DNA of 28,585 bases from a virus, in the IMG/VR virus record IMGVR_UViG_3300006790_000086, positions 1 to 28,585 of that record. The stretch is one strand, 5' to 3'. Shown here one piece after another: positions 9,801 through 17,987 of this stretch. Numbering within the stretch: the stretch's first letter is position 1; each line of letters begins with the position of its first letter. A model generated the notes under the pieces. That model was not told the origin of the DNA and searched no databases. It saw nothing but the letters and a program-made list of their open reading frames with translations. Made by a program: the position numbers and the translations under genes.

Positions 9801-12800
9801 TGCGTAGAGCTGGCGTACATATGATTATGCAAGAAACAGCTGTTAAGCAAAGAGGTGAAAGAAAAATAACTGATTACAATATTAAAAATGATAATTTAGT
9901 AATAGATGATGCATCTCTAATTTATAGGCTACCTTTAAAAGATATCAAATATTCTTATAGTGTAAAAAATGATGATGCTATGATAGGGTTAAATCCTAAT
10001 GGAACTATGCATAAACATGGCCTACCTAAACAGTTATTAATGGCAATGGCTCAAAATACATTTAAACCTTTTCCTAAAGAAATGGTTGAAGATTTTTATA
10101 GAGAAACTGTACTAAAGAAATATGATGGAAAAAAAGAAATAAATGAATTATATGATGATTATAAAGATAATCCAAAGAGTAAGAAATTACTTAGACTATT
10201 AGAGGACAATATAGAAGATTTAGGCGTTGAGAGATTACTTGATGCAATAAATGGTAATCCTACAAACTTTTCTGATGCTGCTTATATGCGTTTAATGAAG
10301 ATACAAAAAGATGATATAATGCATAGAGTTGCTGATGGAGAAATGACTCCTGAACAAGCTGAAAAGTTAGTTCAGAATATGGAAGAATTTAACAGCTCTA
10401 TGGACAGAATAGTAGAAGCTGGGCAACAATGGAAAACAAGAGAGCAATTAATTGGTAGAGACGGTAATATTAACCCATTACTATTACATAAATGGATAAG
10501 GCCATACAGATTCCAGGTAATTAGAAACTATGTATTTAACTCACTTAGTAGACCAAAGATAGGTAATAGTGGTGTAGCCCGTATGCGTGGTTATGATAAA
10601 TGGTTTCAAACAGAATTAGATTCAAAGGGTAAAAAGAAATTTGGTGAATTAGAGACAAATGATGAAATATTTTATCTAGATGATGCATTTAAAAGAATGC
10701 CACTTAAAACTACTATTAAAGGTTATGAAGATACTACTTTAAGTGAATTATGGTATGACTCAAAAGGTTTTGGTAAAAAGAAAAAAGCACAAGCAGATGA
10801 AGTATTTACTGCTTTAACAGTAAGAGTGCCTATGGACTCTGTTAGTGGAGCTCAAAAAATGGTGTTTAGAGGATTTACAGGTAGACCTGGCCATGGTATA
10901 TTAATGCATGGTAGAGCTATGAAAGCTGAAGGTGGTGCTGACCTTGATGGTGATGAGTCATTTATATTTTTTGGTGGAAGAAAAGGTGATAAAGGTGAAG
11001 GGCTTAGAAAAGAATGGATAGATAAATTTCATGAAAATAAAACAGAGTTTTATAATGAAGATGGTACGATTTATAATAACAAAAATAAAGAAGTTACTGA
11101 ATCTTTAACTATGCAAGACTCTAAAACTACAACAGGTATTGACCCAAAAGCTAGAGATAGTAAAATGTGGCAATATGATTCACAATGGAGACAAGATATA
11201 TCAGAAAGAGCTGTAGAAGGTCGTAACTTATTAGGTGGAACAGTAAGTGGTGCTCAGGTATTAAAAGCTGCTCACAATGCAATGCTTGAAATGAAACAAG
11301 GACATACTTTTACTGTTTATAAAGGTAGGAAAAAGTTAAGAATAAAATTAACGCCTAGAACTGAAGAAGCAGAACTTGAACAAGCTAGAAAATTAGCATC
11401 TTCAATGATAGCGTTTACATCTGACCCTCTTGATGTAGCTGGTTTAACAGGTTACAAAGATTACATGAGTAAGTTAGGTAATGCTTATTTTAAAGTGAAG
11501 ATAAACGGGAAAGATGCAGAGATAACTCCTGACAATCAAGCTCAAGTATTTAATAAAGAAGGTATAATAGGGCAAGTTAGAGATATAAATAAAGCTCTTT
11601 ATAGTAGAGACTATTATAATAACAAATCTTGGGACGCTGTAGATATAAATCAAATGACTGCTGTTACAAAACCAAATAATGTGTCACCTCTTAGAAATTC
11701 AGAAATGCATAATAATATGCTACTTAAAATAGGACGTTTAGCTGCAGATGTAGAGTTATACGATAGTCCATTTAGAATGATAGCACCAGAGCGTTTAGTT
11801 GCAATGTATAATGATTACAACAATATAACTCAAAGAATACCTATGTTTAAAGATTTACTTCCAAACGTTAAAGTTACACCAAACAATTTAATGTTAAAGA
11901 TAATGGGTATTAAGGTTAAAGATGGAAAGGTTTATCAAACAAATAAAAAGTTATACGAGCAACAAGAATTAGAAAGAGTTGCTAACAGTTTACCTGAATT
12001 TTATAAGTATATTAATCATCCTCAAAGTCAATTCAGACCTGGTGGAAGTGAAAGAAGTAACTTTAGCGATGCTTATGCTCAAAAAAATCGTCAATATAGA
12101 ATAGATAAACTGAAAGAGCTTATAAAAACTAATGAAGATTTTTTATCACAAGATGTAAGTGATATGGTATCAGTTAGACAGATATTTAAATACTATGATG
12201 GTGTTGAAGTAAATCCTACAATGTTTAGAAAGATACTAAAACAAACTCAAGATTTAAAAAACAATAGTTATCTTCAGAGAAAAGAATTTACTGAAGAAGC
12301 TATGGAAAGAAAAACAATAAGGCAAATAAGAAAAAGTTTTGGTGTACCTGAAACAGCTGAATTAGAAAAAAGTGCTACATTAAATCAGGCTGAATTAGAT
12401 GCTGCAATACAAATGGCTAGAGAAACTATGCCTAATGCAAGAGCTAAAAAACTATTTGACCATTTAATGCTTGGAACTTTTAGACACAGTACTATGGAAA
12501 CTGGTGTAAATAAACTAGGATTTGCGTCTAAAGCTATAGACCCTGCTAGTTTAACAGACTTTGTTGGTGACTTTACACAAGTAATGACTAAAGCTTATAA
12601 AACTCCTTCACCAAACTCTGAATTAAATCGTAAACTATTCAAAGAAATTAGATTTGAAAAGGATTTACCTGAAGGAACAATACTTGAAGATACTACTACA
12701 GGTTATGAAGGTCTTTATGGTAAACCTGATATGAAACTAATACCTAAACAAGTTAGACAAGAGATTACTGAACTTGTTGATATACTAGGTAAATACAATG

Positions 12801-15754
12801 ATAAAGTTGGACAAGACTTAAATCTAATAACTAGAGATTTATTAGGAAAAGATTTTAATGCAATGGATTATGGTGATATAAAAAATCTAAATAGGTATTT
12901 TAAAGAGTTGCAAAGAGGTACTATTTGGCAGAGGTTATTTAGAGAAAAAACACCTGACCTTAGAAAAAGGTATACAATGTTATTTCCTCTTACAATAAAT
13001 AGAGAGACAATGAAGTATGACATTCATCTTATGAAAAAAAGAGGTTTGTTTATGACTCAAGCTGGTGAAGTTGCTTCTGGTGACATGGCAAGACCTACAA
13101 ATATTACAGAGAAACTCCATCATGGTATAACACTTGCTATGGATAAAGCACAAGCTAAAGGTGATGAAGAAGTGTTTAAACTACGAAGAGAGCTAGAGTT
13201 TCTTGATGGTATAGATGAAGGTGAAGCCTTTAGAATGATTGGTGTAAGGAAGCTTGAAGCAGATGGTAATGTAGCTAGAACACTTGGCAGGAAAGATACA
13301 CAAGGTCAAATTTGGGCACGTAATTATATTGAAGCTTTAAAAAGTGATATAAAAGACACTAATTATGAAGTTATTAAAAATAATAGATACAGAATAACTC
13401 AAAGAACACCTGAAGGTGAAGTTAAACGTATTGAAATGACAGGTAAAGATATTACTAAGAAAGTAATAGATATTTATAAAAATCATTTTCAAAATGTTTA
13501 CGATAAAGTTATTAGAGGTAACCAAGAATTTCTTGATAGTTACCATGAAAGAAGTGCTAAAGGTTACAAAATATATCACGATTTTAAAGATTACAAAACT
13601 CTTGATGACCCTATTAATGGTGGTAAACGTAAAATGCCAATGGAGCCTAAATATGAATATAAGAGATTTATTAAAGATGTTTATGAAGCTTATGAAAGAG
13701 GTCAAGATATTACAACAGACCTTGGTATAGATGGTATTAGAGCTATAGCTCGTTCTATGATGATTCAATTACATCCTCAGTATAAACATAAGTATAGAAC
13801 ACCTGAAGAGCTAAGAGCTCAAATAGGATTAATACTGCCTACAGGTAAAATTGAAGAGGGTTATTGGCCTCATATGTTATTTGATAAAGGTTTAGCAAGT
13901 AAGGCACTTTTAAATGCTCTGCAAAAGATTGATAAATCTACTATGACAGCTGCTGAAAAGAAAGAAGAAGCTAGAAAAATTCAAATGCGTAGTAAAACTT
14001 TAACAGGTGATTGGATTACAGGTACAGAGAATTGGGATGCTTTTGATGCTAAAATGCACCCTAAAAAGTTTAAAGGCAATGCTATAACTTGGAAAGAATC
14101 ATTACAAATGACTTCTTCAATGCATAAAAGAACAAGTCACATTCCAGGTCACTCTATTGATGCTACTGTTGCTGAGGTTTATACTCGTAACATGTATCAA
14201 ACTTACTATAAACAATTAGCTCAAATGCTATCTAGAAAAACATTGTTTGATTTTGATATGAGAGCTATTGATATGGGTTGGGCTAAAGAATGGACAGGAC
14301 CTAAAGGTAAGCAAAGAACTTTAAAAGATAGATGGCATGATTGGTATAGTTTATACGTTCAAGATGCTTTAGGACATCCAAGTACTATTCCAGAGTATAT
14401 ATTAAATGACCCAGGAATGAAAATAAAAGGCACACCTTATGCTTGGTGGGCTGATAATGTTGTAGCTAATAAAATGAATAAAGTTGCAAAAGCTATTGGC
14501 CTTAAAACACCATTTAAAGATGTAGATAAATATGATGTAAATGATGTTAGAGCTTTATCTAATCTCGAAGCTAAGTTTGAGCTTATGTCTTTACTTGCAC
14601 ATCCTAAGTCTGCTGTTGTTAACTTATTTGGTGGTTCACTGCATACTATCCAAAGTGCAGGTGCTTCTGCTCTTAGAAAAGTATATGATTATGGATTTTT
14701 AAAACAAATAAATCCTAATTGGACATCACGTCAAGATATTAAAGATTTTGCTATACAACAAGGTGTTTTCCCTGAGATGTTAGCACATGAGTGGGGAATG
14801 CAAAAAACTTTACAAAATAGTAAATCTAAAACTTTTGTTAAAGATTTAGTTGAAAATGTATCTAAAGAGGGTACAATAAACCCTGATAAGATTCGTGAAC
14901 TTGCTTCAAAACATAATGTTGGTAGAAATGTTATGGAATTTGCTGCTAAGTTTATGTCTAAACCTGAAATGAAACTGCGTACTGATGCGTTTATGGCACA
15001 TTACATTAAAGCCTGGGAACGTTTTGGTGGTGCTATTACTCAACATGACCATCCATTCTTAATTGAAATGGCTAAGAAAGGTGTTAAAGCTACACAATTC
15101 TTATATGATTCGGTAAATCGTCCAGCATTTGCTAGAACAGGTTTAGGTAAGATAATGACTCGTTTCCAGTTATGGTCTTGGAATGCTTGGCGTTTTAGAA
15201 ATGATGTTAATCGTGAAGCTCGTATCCGTGGTTATCGTCAGGGTACTCCTGAGTATGAAAGATTTAAAAGAACAGCGTCTATAGATTTATTAGTTTATGC
15301 TCTTGGTAGTGTGTATGCTATGAGTATATTTGAAAATGCTATTCCTGCACCTTATAATCATCTAAAAGAAACATCTGAATTATTGTTTGGTGATGATAAA
15401 GAAAGAGAAAGAGCGTTCTGGGGATTATATCCTAGGTCTATAGCTCCTCTTCAAGCTATTACTCCACCTGTTGTTTCTAGAACTATTGAAGGTTTAAAAG
15501 CTATGAGTAATGATGATTATGAGAAGTTTCTTGATTACCATATTTATACATTTATGCCATTTGGTAGGATAGCTAGAGATATATCTCCATGGGCTAGTGG
15601 TAATTTAATTGATAATCCTTATAGATTTATTGAGAAGACTACAGGTATACCATATGGTGATATACAAAGAGAACGTACTAAATATAAAGATGAGTTAGCA
15701 TATCATCCTACATTCCAAACAGCTGCTCAATTAAAACAACAGATAGAAGATTAA
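6878..15754 (+). CDS. Giant virion protein, candidate virion RNA polymerase, 2958 aa
   Basis: GAGGAG at 6862-6867 precedes the ATG. Amphipathic Gly/Ala-rich segments at about residues 75-280 resemble ejection proteins. The key motif is GGADLDGDE at residues 1352-1360 (nt 10931-10957). It has the Asp-x-Asp-Gly-Asp pattern of the metal-binding loop in the beta-prime-like double-psi barrel of two-barrel RNA polymerases. The stretch before it (VRVPMDS, then GILMHGRAMKAEGG) fits the same barrel as seen in crAss-like phage virion polymerases. About 400 residues earlier, GKYMMHSAG (Lys961) and ETAVKQRG (Lys990) could supply the two lysines of the beta-like barrel. The last 350 or so residues resemble the ends of large polyvalent phage proteins. 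The polymerase call is inferred from motifs; the virion role is inferred from size and gene order. No other polymerase gene lies in the window. Confidence 0.6.
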   Translation: MAFNPYGFYEYGGKPEPQGDKAATPAEFTPTYTKKQLDSIINAYKNNPKAFKPEHIDSIKQHAIYHNTGFYEGDFQISEAIKQFMGGVVEGWSTFSPVDAPDNEYEAIARNVGHLLGFAPGMAAKPLKLLGLRTAAAKVAGWKSIPLKVGEEATKLTGKFVKSVIPAARFDATNTASKFITGGAVKSVAEEAMKLGVASAVSNWKQGVDGVMMAARSGGEFGAAFQILANAVPGSGTFKYLLRAFAGSMYQGMHAEAAGATTPEKVYEYLLGAYFGGGGAGWVQKDKAKFFKERNEQMYGTKGKKADHKAVATGDPTLIKTWEKYDPIVQKEIIKELNDPNYYGKGRPSENWRPQHQLKEGETYPERTAMLEMLAKGAGIDTKLETVSQKGWERFNKMQEDAIIGKKPTGLAISTEKRLNELNVQKKDLAEQITKKRAEITTLKGSDKMLAETELGRLERKVEEVIQLEKEQLDLKPYEFIDKAGEIKNERMNDTGNDIGMIAAIDLTKKSENLVNKHLKKYWDKDDFEPIDKRNEMLRLTKIVDDVVSGEKYNKPGEKIDTQELTQDIIKTLKKEENIDLNTNTKKWKETENELRQFLTRRNFSKPVNYINMTIDKGGKISDFKLREGGFTNAGNRKESMEPKKEVQRVLEEAMGKDAEVPEASVILDNMTFRGNKGEWIDGGLGDVRKLLRNEYRYSKKTKWRDVYNGLIKESHKRMEKEGYYPFGGKGDNDLIIYIKKHPDLQKPNVKRYINEYITELTKDYKNSKYYNQAIKRNKFFSEKEAKDQYLSNIMYDIGLNGFKPKTSKEYREVLDKLFKGKGYIKNATAWNKRQQIWFTPTYRADGDFINNNFKRYIERLSQADRNDINPAFNNVLKNNEVNYVIVRDLDPALFSLDGKRIKKLDKNSKNTEMDESVDGQITVEDTLLKAIIKDAGMPESGNSKSFIVSPDGQMGALLGKYMMHSAGPKASKQMRRAGVHMIMQETAVKQRGERKITDYNIKNDNLVIDDASLIYRLPLKDIKYSYSVKNDDAMIGLNPNGTMHKHGLPKQLLMAMAQNTFKPFPKEMVEDFYRETVLKKYDGKKEINELYDDYKDNPKSKKLLRLLEDNIEDLGVERLLDAINGNPTNFSDAAYMRLMKIQKDDIMHRVADGEMTPEQAEKLVQNMEEFNSSMDRIVEAGQQWKTREQLIGRDGNINPLLLHKWIRPYRFQVIRNYVFNSLSRPKIGNSGVARMRGYDKWFQTELDSKGKKKFGELETNDEIFYLDDAFKRMPLKTTIKGYEDTTLSELWYDSKGFGKKKKAQADEVFTALTVRVPMDSVSGAQKMVFRGFTGRPGHGILMHGRAMKAEGGADLDGDESFIFFGGRKGDKGEGLRKEWIDKFHENKTEFYNEDGTIYNNKNKEVTESLTMQDSKTTTGIDPKARDSKMWQYDSQWRQDISERAVEGRNLLGGTVSGAQVLKAAHNAMLEMKQGHTFTVYKGRKKLRIKLTPRTEEAELEQARKLASSMIAFTSDPLDVAGLTGYKDYMSKLGNAYFKVKINGKDAEITPDNQAQVFNKEGIIGQVRDINKALYSRDYYNNKSWDAVDINQMTAVTKPNNVSPLRNSEMHNNMLLKIGRLAADVELYDSPFRMIAPERLVAMYNDYNNITQRIPMFKDLLPNVKVTPNNLMLKIMGIKVKDGKVYQTNKKLYEQQELERVANSLPEFYKYINHPQSQFRPGGSERSNFSDAYAQKNRQYRIDKLKELIKTNEDFLSQDVSDMVSVRQIFKYYDGVEVNPTMFRKILKQTQDLKNNSYLQRKEFTEEAMERKTIRQIRKSFGVPETAELEKSATLNQAELDAAIQMARETMPNARAKKLFDHLMLGTFRHSTMETGVNKLGFASKAIDPASLTDFVGDFTQVMTKAYKTPSPNSELNRKLFKEIRFEKDLPEGTILEDTTTGYEGLYGKPDMKLIPKQVRQEITELVDILGKYNDKVGQDLNLITRDLLGKDFNAMDYGDIKNLNRYFKELQRGTIWQRLFREKTPDLRKRYTMLFPLTINRETMKYDIHLMKKRGLFMTQAGEVASGDMARPTNITEKLHHGITLAMDKAQAKGDEEVFKLRRELEFLDGIDEGEAFRMIGVRKLEADGNVARTLGRKDTQGQIWARNYIEALKSDIKDTNYEVIKNNRYRITQRTPEGEVKRIEMTGKDITKKVIDIYKNHFQNVYDKVIRGNQEFLDSYHERSAKGYKIYHDFKDYKTLDDPINGGKRKMPMEPKYEYKRFIKDVYEAYERGQDITTDLGIDGIRAIARSMMIQLHPQYKHKYRTPEELRAQIGLILPTGKIEEGYWPHMLFDKGLASKALLNALQKIDKSTMTAAEKKEEARKIQMRSKTLTGDWITGTENWDAFDAKMHPKKFKGNAITWKESLQMTSSMHKRTSHIPGHSIDATVAEVYTRNMYQTYYKQLAQMLSRKTLFDFDMRAIDMGWAKEWTGPKGKQRTLKDRWHDWYSLYVQDALGHPSTIPEYILNDPGMKIKGTPYAWWADNVVANKMNKVAKAIGLKTPFKDVDKYDVNDVRALSNLEAKFELMSLLAHPKSAVVNLFGGSLHTIQSAGASALRKVYDYGFLKQINPNWTSRQDIKDFAIQQGVFPEMLAHEWGMQKTLQNSKSKTFVKDLVENVSKEGTINPDKIRELASKHNVGRNVMEFAAKFMSKPEMKLRTDAFMAHYIKAWERFGGAITQHDHPFLIEMAKKGVKATQFLYDSVNRPAFARTGLGKIMTRFQLWSWNAWRFRNDVNREARIRGYRQGTPEYERFKRTASIDLLVYALGSVYAMSIFENAIPAPYNHLKETSELLFGDDKERERAFWGLYPRSIAPLQAITPPVVSRTIEGLKAMSNDDYEKFLDYHIYTFMPFGRIARDISPWASGNLIDNPYRFIEKTTGIPYGDIQRERTKYKDELAYHPTFQTAAQLKQQIED

Positions 15755-15933
15755 TTCTTATCGAATTTATTTAATATTTCGCTTAATAATTGAGTATCAC
15801 TGCAACAATCTATATGAATGTGAAGATAAGCCATTTGACTAAACGACTTATCTACATTCAAAAAACCATGAGCGATTTTAAGGCAAGGTTCTAAAGGGTC
15901 TATTTCATCCCCACATTTATCACAAAAGTCCAT
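15751..15933 (-). CDS. Small treble-clef or zinc-ribbon-like protein, 60 aa
   Basis: Residues Cys4 and Cys7 form a CxxC knuckle, followed by Cys17 and an HIHIDCC group near residues 38-44. This spacing suits one zinc site of the treble-clef type (CxxC then HxxC), as in half-LIM, RING-like or HNH-like folds, but too few ligands are visible for a full RING. The ribosome site before the ATG is weak, and the gene ends the - strand operon. Its stop overlaps the stop of the giant virion gene by three bases. Protein or nucleic-acid binding is likely; no enzyme role is visible. Confidence 0.6.
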   Translation of the reverse strand: MDFCDKCGDEIDPLEPCLKIAHGFLNVDKSFSQMAYLHIHIDCCSDTQLLSEILNKFDKN

Positions 15934-15941
15934 ATAGTAAT

Positions 15942-16163
15942 TTACTTACTTTCTTCTTTTTTTGCAACCTCTTTTGCAGGAAATTCTTTTTCTAAAAATG
16001 CTAAGAATTTATCTTTATCTTTGTTAAATCTAATGTAAGCATCTAAAATGTTTTCATTTGCTACTGTTAGTTCTTCAAGAAATTGAAGCTTTTGTCCGAT
16101 AAATCTTAATGCATCAGTTATATCTTTACGGGTTGGTTTACCCTTGTTATTTTTCTTTGACAT
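15942..16163 (-). CDS. Small helical protein, 73 aa
   Basis: The ATG at 16163 has AAGGAG just upstream and overlaps the 3' end of the preceding coiled-coil gene by 17 bases. The N-terminus is basic (MSKKNNKGKPTRKD). Residues 14-60 are predicted helical with regular Leu, Ile and Phe, and the C-terminal 13 residues are Lys/Glu-rich. It looks like a small soluble helical protein, possibly a partner of the neighbouring coiled-coil product. The family was not recognised. Confidence 0.65.
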   Translation of the reverse strand: MSKKNNKGKPTRKDITDALRFIGQKLQFLEELTVANENILDAYIRFNKDKDKFLAFLEKEFPAKEVAKKEESK

Positions 16164-16359
16164 TATTTTCTCCTTCTTGAGCTAAAAAGCCTTCGAGCTC
16201 TTTGTAGTAGCTCTCAGCTTTTTTTCTCAATTGTTTTTCACCTTTTAATTCTCTATGAGCTTTTTTAAGCTCTAGTTTTAAGGCTCTGTTCTCTAAAGAT
16301 AAATCTCTAACTTTTTCACAACAATTCATCAATGCTTCGTGTGTCTGATTTGGGTCCAA
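16147..16359 (-). CDS. Coiled-coil protein, 70 aa, TTG start
   Basis: The frame opens with TTG, seven bases after GGAG, inside the 3' end of the nuclease gene (44-base overlap). The only internal ATG, ten codons later, lacks a ribosome site, so the TTG start is preferred. Residues 15-60 form a strong coiled coil with repeated Leu, Glu, Lys and Arg. Two Cys lie together near residues 13-14. It is probably a dimeric accessory protein translated together with the nuclease. Its function is unknown. Confidence 0.6.
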   Translation of the reverse strand: MDPNQTHEALMNCCEKVRDLSLENRALKLELKKAHRELKGEKQLRKKAESYYKELEGFLAQEGENNVKEK

Positions 16360-17053
16360 GTTTAAACTCCTTCTTTAGTTTTGGTAATTGTTTAGGCCAT
16401 GGTTTTCCATAAGGAAAGTTTAAAAAGCACCATAAGTCGTATACTTTATGATGTATGTCGCTGTCCTTAAATTTTCTGAATCCATAGCTTGGTTCTTTTA
16501 TCCATTTACCTTTTGTATATAAACCATACATGTCTAATATAGGGTTATCAGGAAATATTGCGTTCCATAAGTCCTTATACATTAGCTGTTGTATTTCATG
16601 AGACTTTCTATAGTCCCCTGTTTTTATATCTACTAAAGATAAACGTCCATTAACGTTTGCTATTATATCTGGTGTACCAGCCCAAGGTATGTCTTTATGA
16701 TAAAGAAACAGTTCTTTCTCTACCACATCAGGTTTTACTTCATAATAAAACTTTTCAAAGCTCATTAAAGACTTTTGAGTAAATTCATCATCTACTTTTA
16801 CTTCACCATTATCAAGTAGCATTTCAATATACTCGTGTACTTTAGTACCTCTTCTTGCTGATTCATCCCTTATAGTGATAGCATTTAGGCCATTTTTCAT
16901 TAACCATTCTTCAAAGTGTTTACCCTTTGAACATGCTTCACCTATTACAGTTGTTACTGATGGTTTCCAGTTATTTGCGTTTCCTCGACTGTACCATCTT
17001 CTTTCCGCGTCTAGTCTTTTTACGGGTTGACTCTTGTATTTTTCTAAGTTCAC
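16316..17053 (-). CDS. PD-(D/E)XK nuclease, Cas4/RecB-like, 245 aa
   Basis: The residues of this nuclease fold are visible in order: RRGTKVHEY with His73, Glu113 after the first strand, GTPD with Asp129, VDIK with Asp142 and Lys144, and Gln155/Gln156 with Tyr159 of the QxxxY motif. Family members are metal-dependent exonucleases or structure-specific nucleases used in recombination and end processing. No cluster of four Cys was seen, so an iron-sulphur site like that of Cas4 is not supported. The start is GTG at 17053 with a weak ribosome site, inside the small basic gene at 16971-17093, which may couple its translation. It follows the primase-helicase, SSB-like and Sak4 genes, so a role in phage recombination or replication is likely. 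Confidence 0.8.
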   Translation of the reverse strand: MNLEKYKSQPVKRLDAERRWYSRGNANNWKPSVTTVIGEACSKGKHFEEWLMKNGLNAITIRDESARRGTKVHEYIEMLLDNGEVKVDDEFTQKSLMSFEKFYYEVKPDVVEKELFLYHKDIPWAGTPDIIANVNGRLSLVDIKTGDYRKSHEIQQLMYKDLWNAIFPDNPILDMYGLYTKGKWIKEPSYGFRKFKDSDIHHKVYDLWCFLNFPYGKPWPKQLPKLKKEFKLGPKSDTRSIDELL

Positions 17054-17093
17054 TTCTGAATCTTTCCATCCATTGTTTGCTTACTCCTTTCAT
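16971..17093 (-). CDS. Highly basic 40-aa protein
   Basis: The ATG at 17093 is preceded by GGAGG four bases away, one of the strongest ribosome sites in the window. The product, MKGVSKQWMERFRSELRKIQ followed by an Arg/Lys-rich tail, should be one amphipathic helix with a strongly basic end. It overlaps the start of the nuclease gene by 83 bases in another frame. A longer frame reaches up to 17165, but that part overlaps the zinc-ribbon gene out of frame and has no ribosome site, so the shorter start is chosen. It may bind nucleic acid, or may mainly bring ribosomes to the nuclease GTG start. Confidence 0.55.
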   Translation of the reverse strand: MKGVSKQWMERFRSELRKIQESTRKKTRRGKKMVQSRKRK

Positions 17094-17124
17094 TGGAACC
17101 TCCAATCTTTGATGTAATATCGCT

Positions 17125-17217
17125 TCAGGTCTCAGTGTATCCACATATTGTACATGCGTAGCCACAGTCGTTACCTAAAACGATATTACCACATTGTAAA
17201 CAGGTTATTTTCTCCAT
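17125..17217 (-). CDS. Minimal zinc-ribbon protein, 30 aa
   Basis: The 30-residue frame contains CLQC (Cys6, Cys9) and later Cys18, then CTIC (Cys22, Cys25). This is the paired CxxC arrangement of a rubredoxin-like zinc ribbon, reduced to almost nothing else. Its ATG lies within the end of the HTH gene (13-base overlap), and the ribosome site is weak (ATAGG). Such tiny zinc ribbons occur in phage early regions and usually bind nucleic acid or protein. The Cys spacing makes chance unlikely. Confidence 0.65.
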   Translation of the reverse strand: MEKITCLQCGNIVLGNDCGYACTICGYTET

Positions 17218-17336
17218 AAATGCCTATAAATTGTTCTTTCTGAAAGGTTAAAAAGTATTGCTAATTTACGAGGTTTTACCCATAACTTCCAAAGTATATT
17301 TATAAGCGTTATTTTAAAATTACTTGTCTTTTTCAT
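17205..17336 (-). CDS. Small helix-turn-helix protein, 43 aa
   Basis: The ATG at 17336 directly follows the stop of the 51-residue gene, with GGGAG seven bases upstream. Residues 22-43 (PRKLAILFNLSERTIYRHLW) fit a helix-turn-helix well: a first helix with Leu-Ala, a turn at Asn-Leu-Ser, and a recognition helix SERTIYRHL. The first 20 residues are hydrophobic and aromatic and could form a dimer or packing helix. It is most likely a small DNA-binding regulator of phage genes. Its target is unknown. Confidence 0.7.
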   Translation of the reverse strand: MKKTSNFKITLINILWKLWVKPRKLAILFNLSERTIYRHLWRK

Positions 17337-17492
17337 TTATCTCCCATCGTTTGCTTTAAAACGTTTAGTTGATGTTAACATTTGGTAAAGCCACCAACAT
17401 CGACCGTTATCGGTAGCTTCTAATATCTTTTCTTTTCTTTTGTTAAAGAGTCTTAGATTAGCCTCTTTTTGTGCTTTTGTTAATTTCGGCAT
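17337..17492 (-). CDS. Small basic protein, 51 aa
   Basis: The ATG at 17492 follows GGAG five bases upstream and lies just after the HNH gene. The product is basic and helical (MPKLTKAQKEANLRLFNKRK), with a central Cys-Trp-Trp and a C-terminal Arg/Lys-rich segment. Its stop touches the start of the HTH gene, so the two are probably translated in series. The family was not recognised. A nucleic-acid-binding or nuclease-accessory role is possible from the charge alone. Confidence 0.65.
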   Translation of the reverse strand: MPKLTKAQKEANLRLFNKRKEKILEATDNGRCWWLYQMLTSTKRFKANDGR

Positions 17493-17500
17493 CGTTTCTC

Positions 17501-17977
17501 CTAATTAAATACATCTGATTTTGCAAGTTTTCTTAGTATATAATCTTTTACTCTTACATCTTGTTTACTTATCCATTTAATAAATCCTCTATATTCTTTA
17601 TCAGTTAGAGGTCCTTTTTTAGTATTACAAGATGCGCATATCATTTGTAGGTTACCCTTATATGAGCCACCACCTGATGATATTGGATGCTTATGGTCGC
17701 ATACCATGTTAGTTACATCTAATTTCTTCTTACAATATTTACAAGGTTTGTTATATGCTGTATATAGCATTTCACGTATTTCTGTAAGAGACATGTTAAA
17801 TGTTACCTCATACTCTTTACTCCTCTTTTTTAAAGATGATTTTAGAGTTGACGACTTTTTCATAAGTCTGTGAAACATTCTCTTAGCATGTGTCCCATGA
17901 GTGGGACGAAGCTTACGCATAAACTTCTTTTCCCACTCTTTAGGACTACGCGACTTCCTTCTGGAATTAGTACTCAT
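17501..17977 (-). CDS. HNH endonuclease, 158 aa
   Basis: The HNH core runs from residue 79 to about 121: CKYC (Cys79, Cys82), DHKHPIS (Asp94, His95), GNLQ with Asn109, and CASC followed by NTKKG (Cys114, Cys117). The four Cys bind a structural zinc, and the His-Asn-His core binds the catalytic metal. The first 55 residues are strongly basic and probably bind DNA. It may be a free-standing homing-type enzyme or a phage DNA-processing nuclease. The ribosome site before the ATG is weak. It lies within the replication operon between two HTH genes, and no adjoining gene looks split by it. Confidence 0.85.
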   Translation of the reverse strand: MSTNSRRKSRSPKEWEKKFMRKLRPTHGTHAKRMFHRLMKKSSTLKSSLKKRSKEYEVTFNMSLTEIREMLYTAYNKPCKYCKKKLDVTNMVCDHKHPISSGGGSYKGNLQMICASCNTKKGPLTDKEYRGFIKWISKQDVRVKDYILRKLAKSDVFN

Positions 17978-17987
17978 AACTAGTGTG

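Noticed and set aside
13337-13768. 143-codon - strand frame inside the giant virion gene
   Set aside because: Its composition (Ile, Phe, Ser, Thr and Asn runs) is what the reverse strand of AT-rich coding DNA yields; it has no ribosome site and the + strand gene is continuous.
17094-17165. N-terminal extension of the 40-residue basic protein up to 17165
   Set aside because: It overlaps the Cys-rich zinc-ribbon gene out of frame, and the ribosome site GGAGG clearly supports the later ATG.
17501-17977. HNH gene as an intron or split-gene insertion
   Set aside because: The genes on each side are complete and separate, and no intron-like junctions or split motifs were seen.
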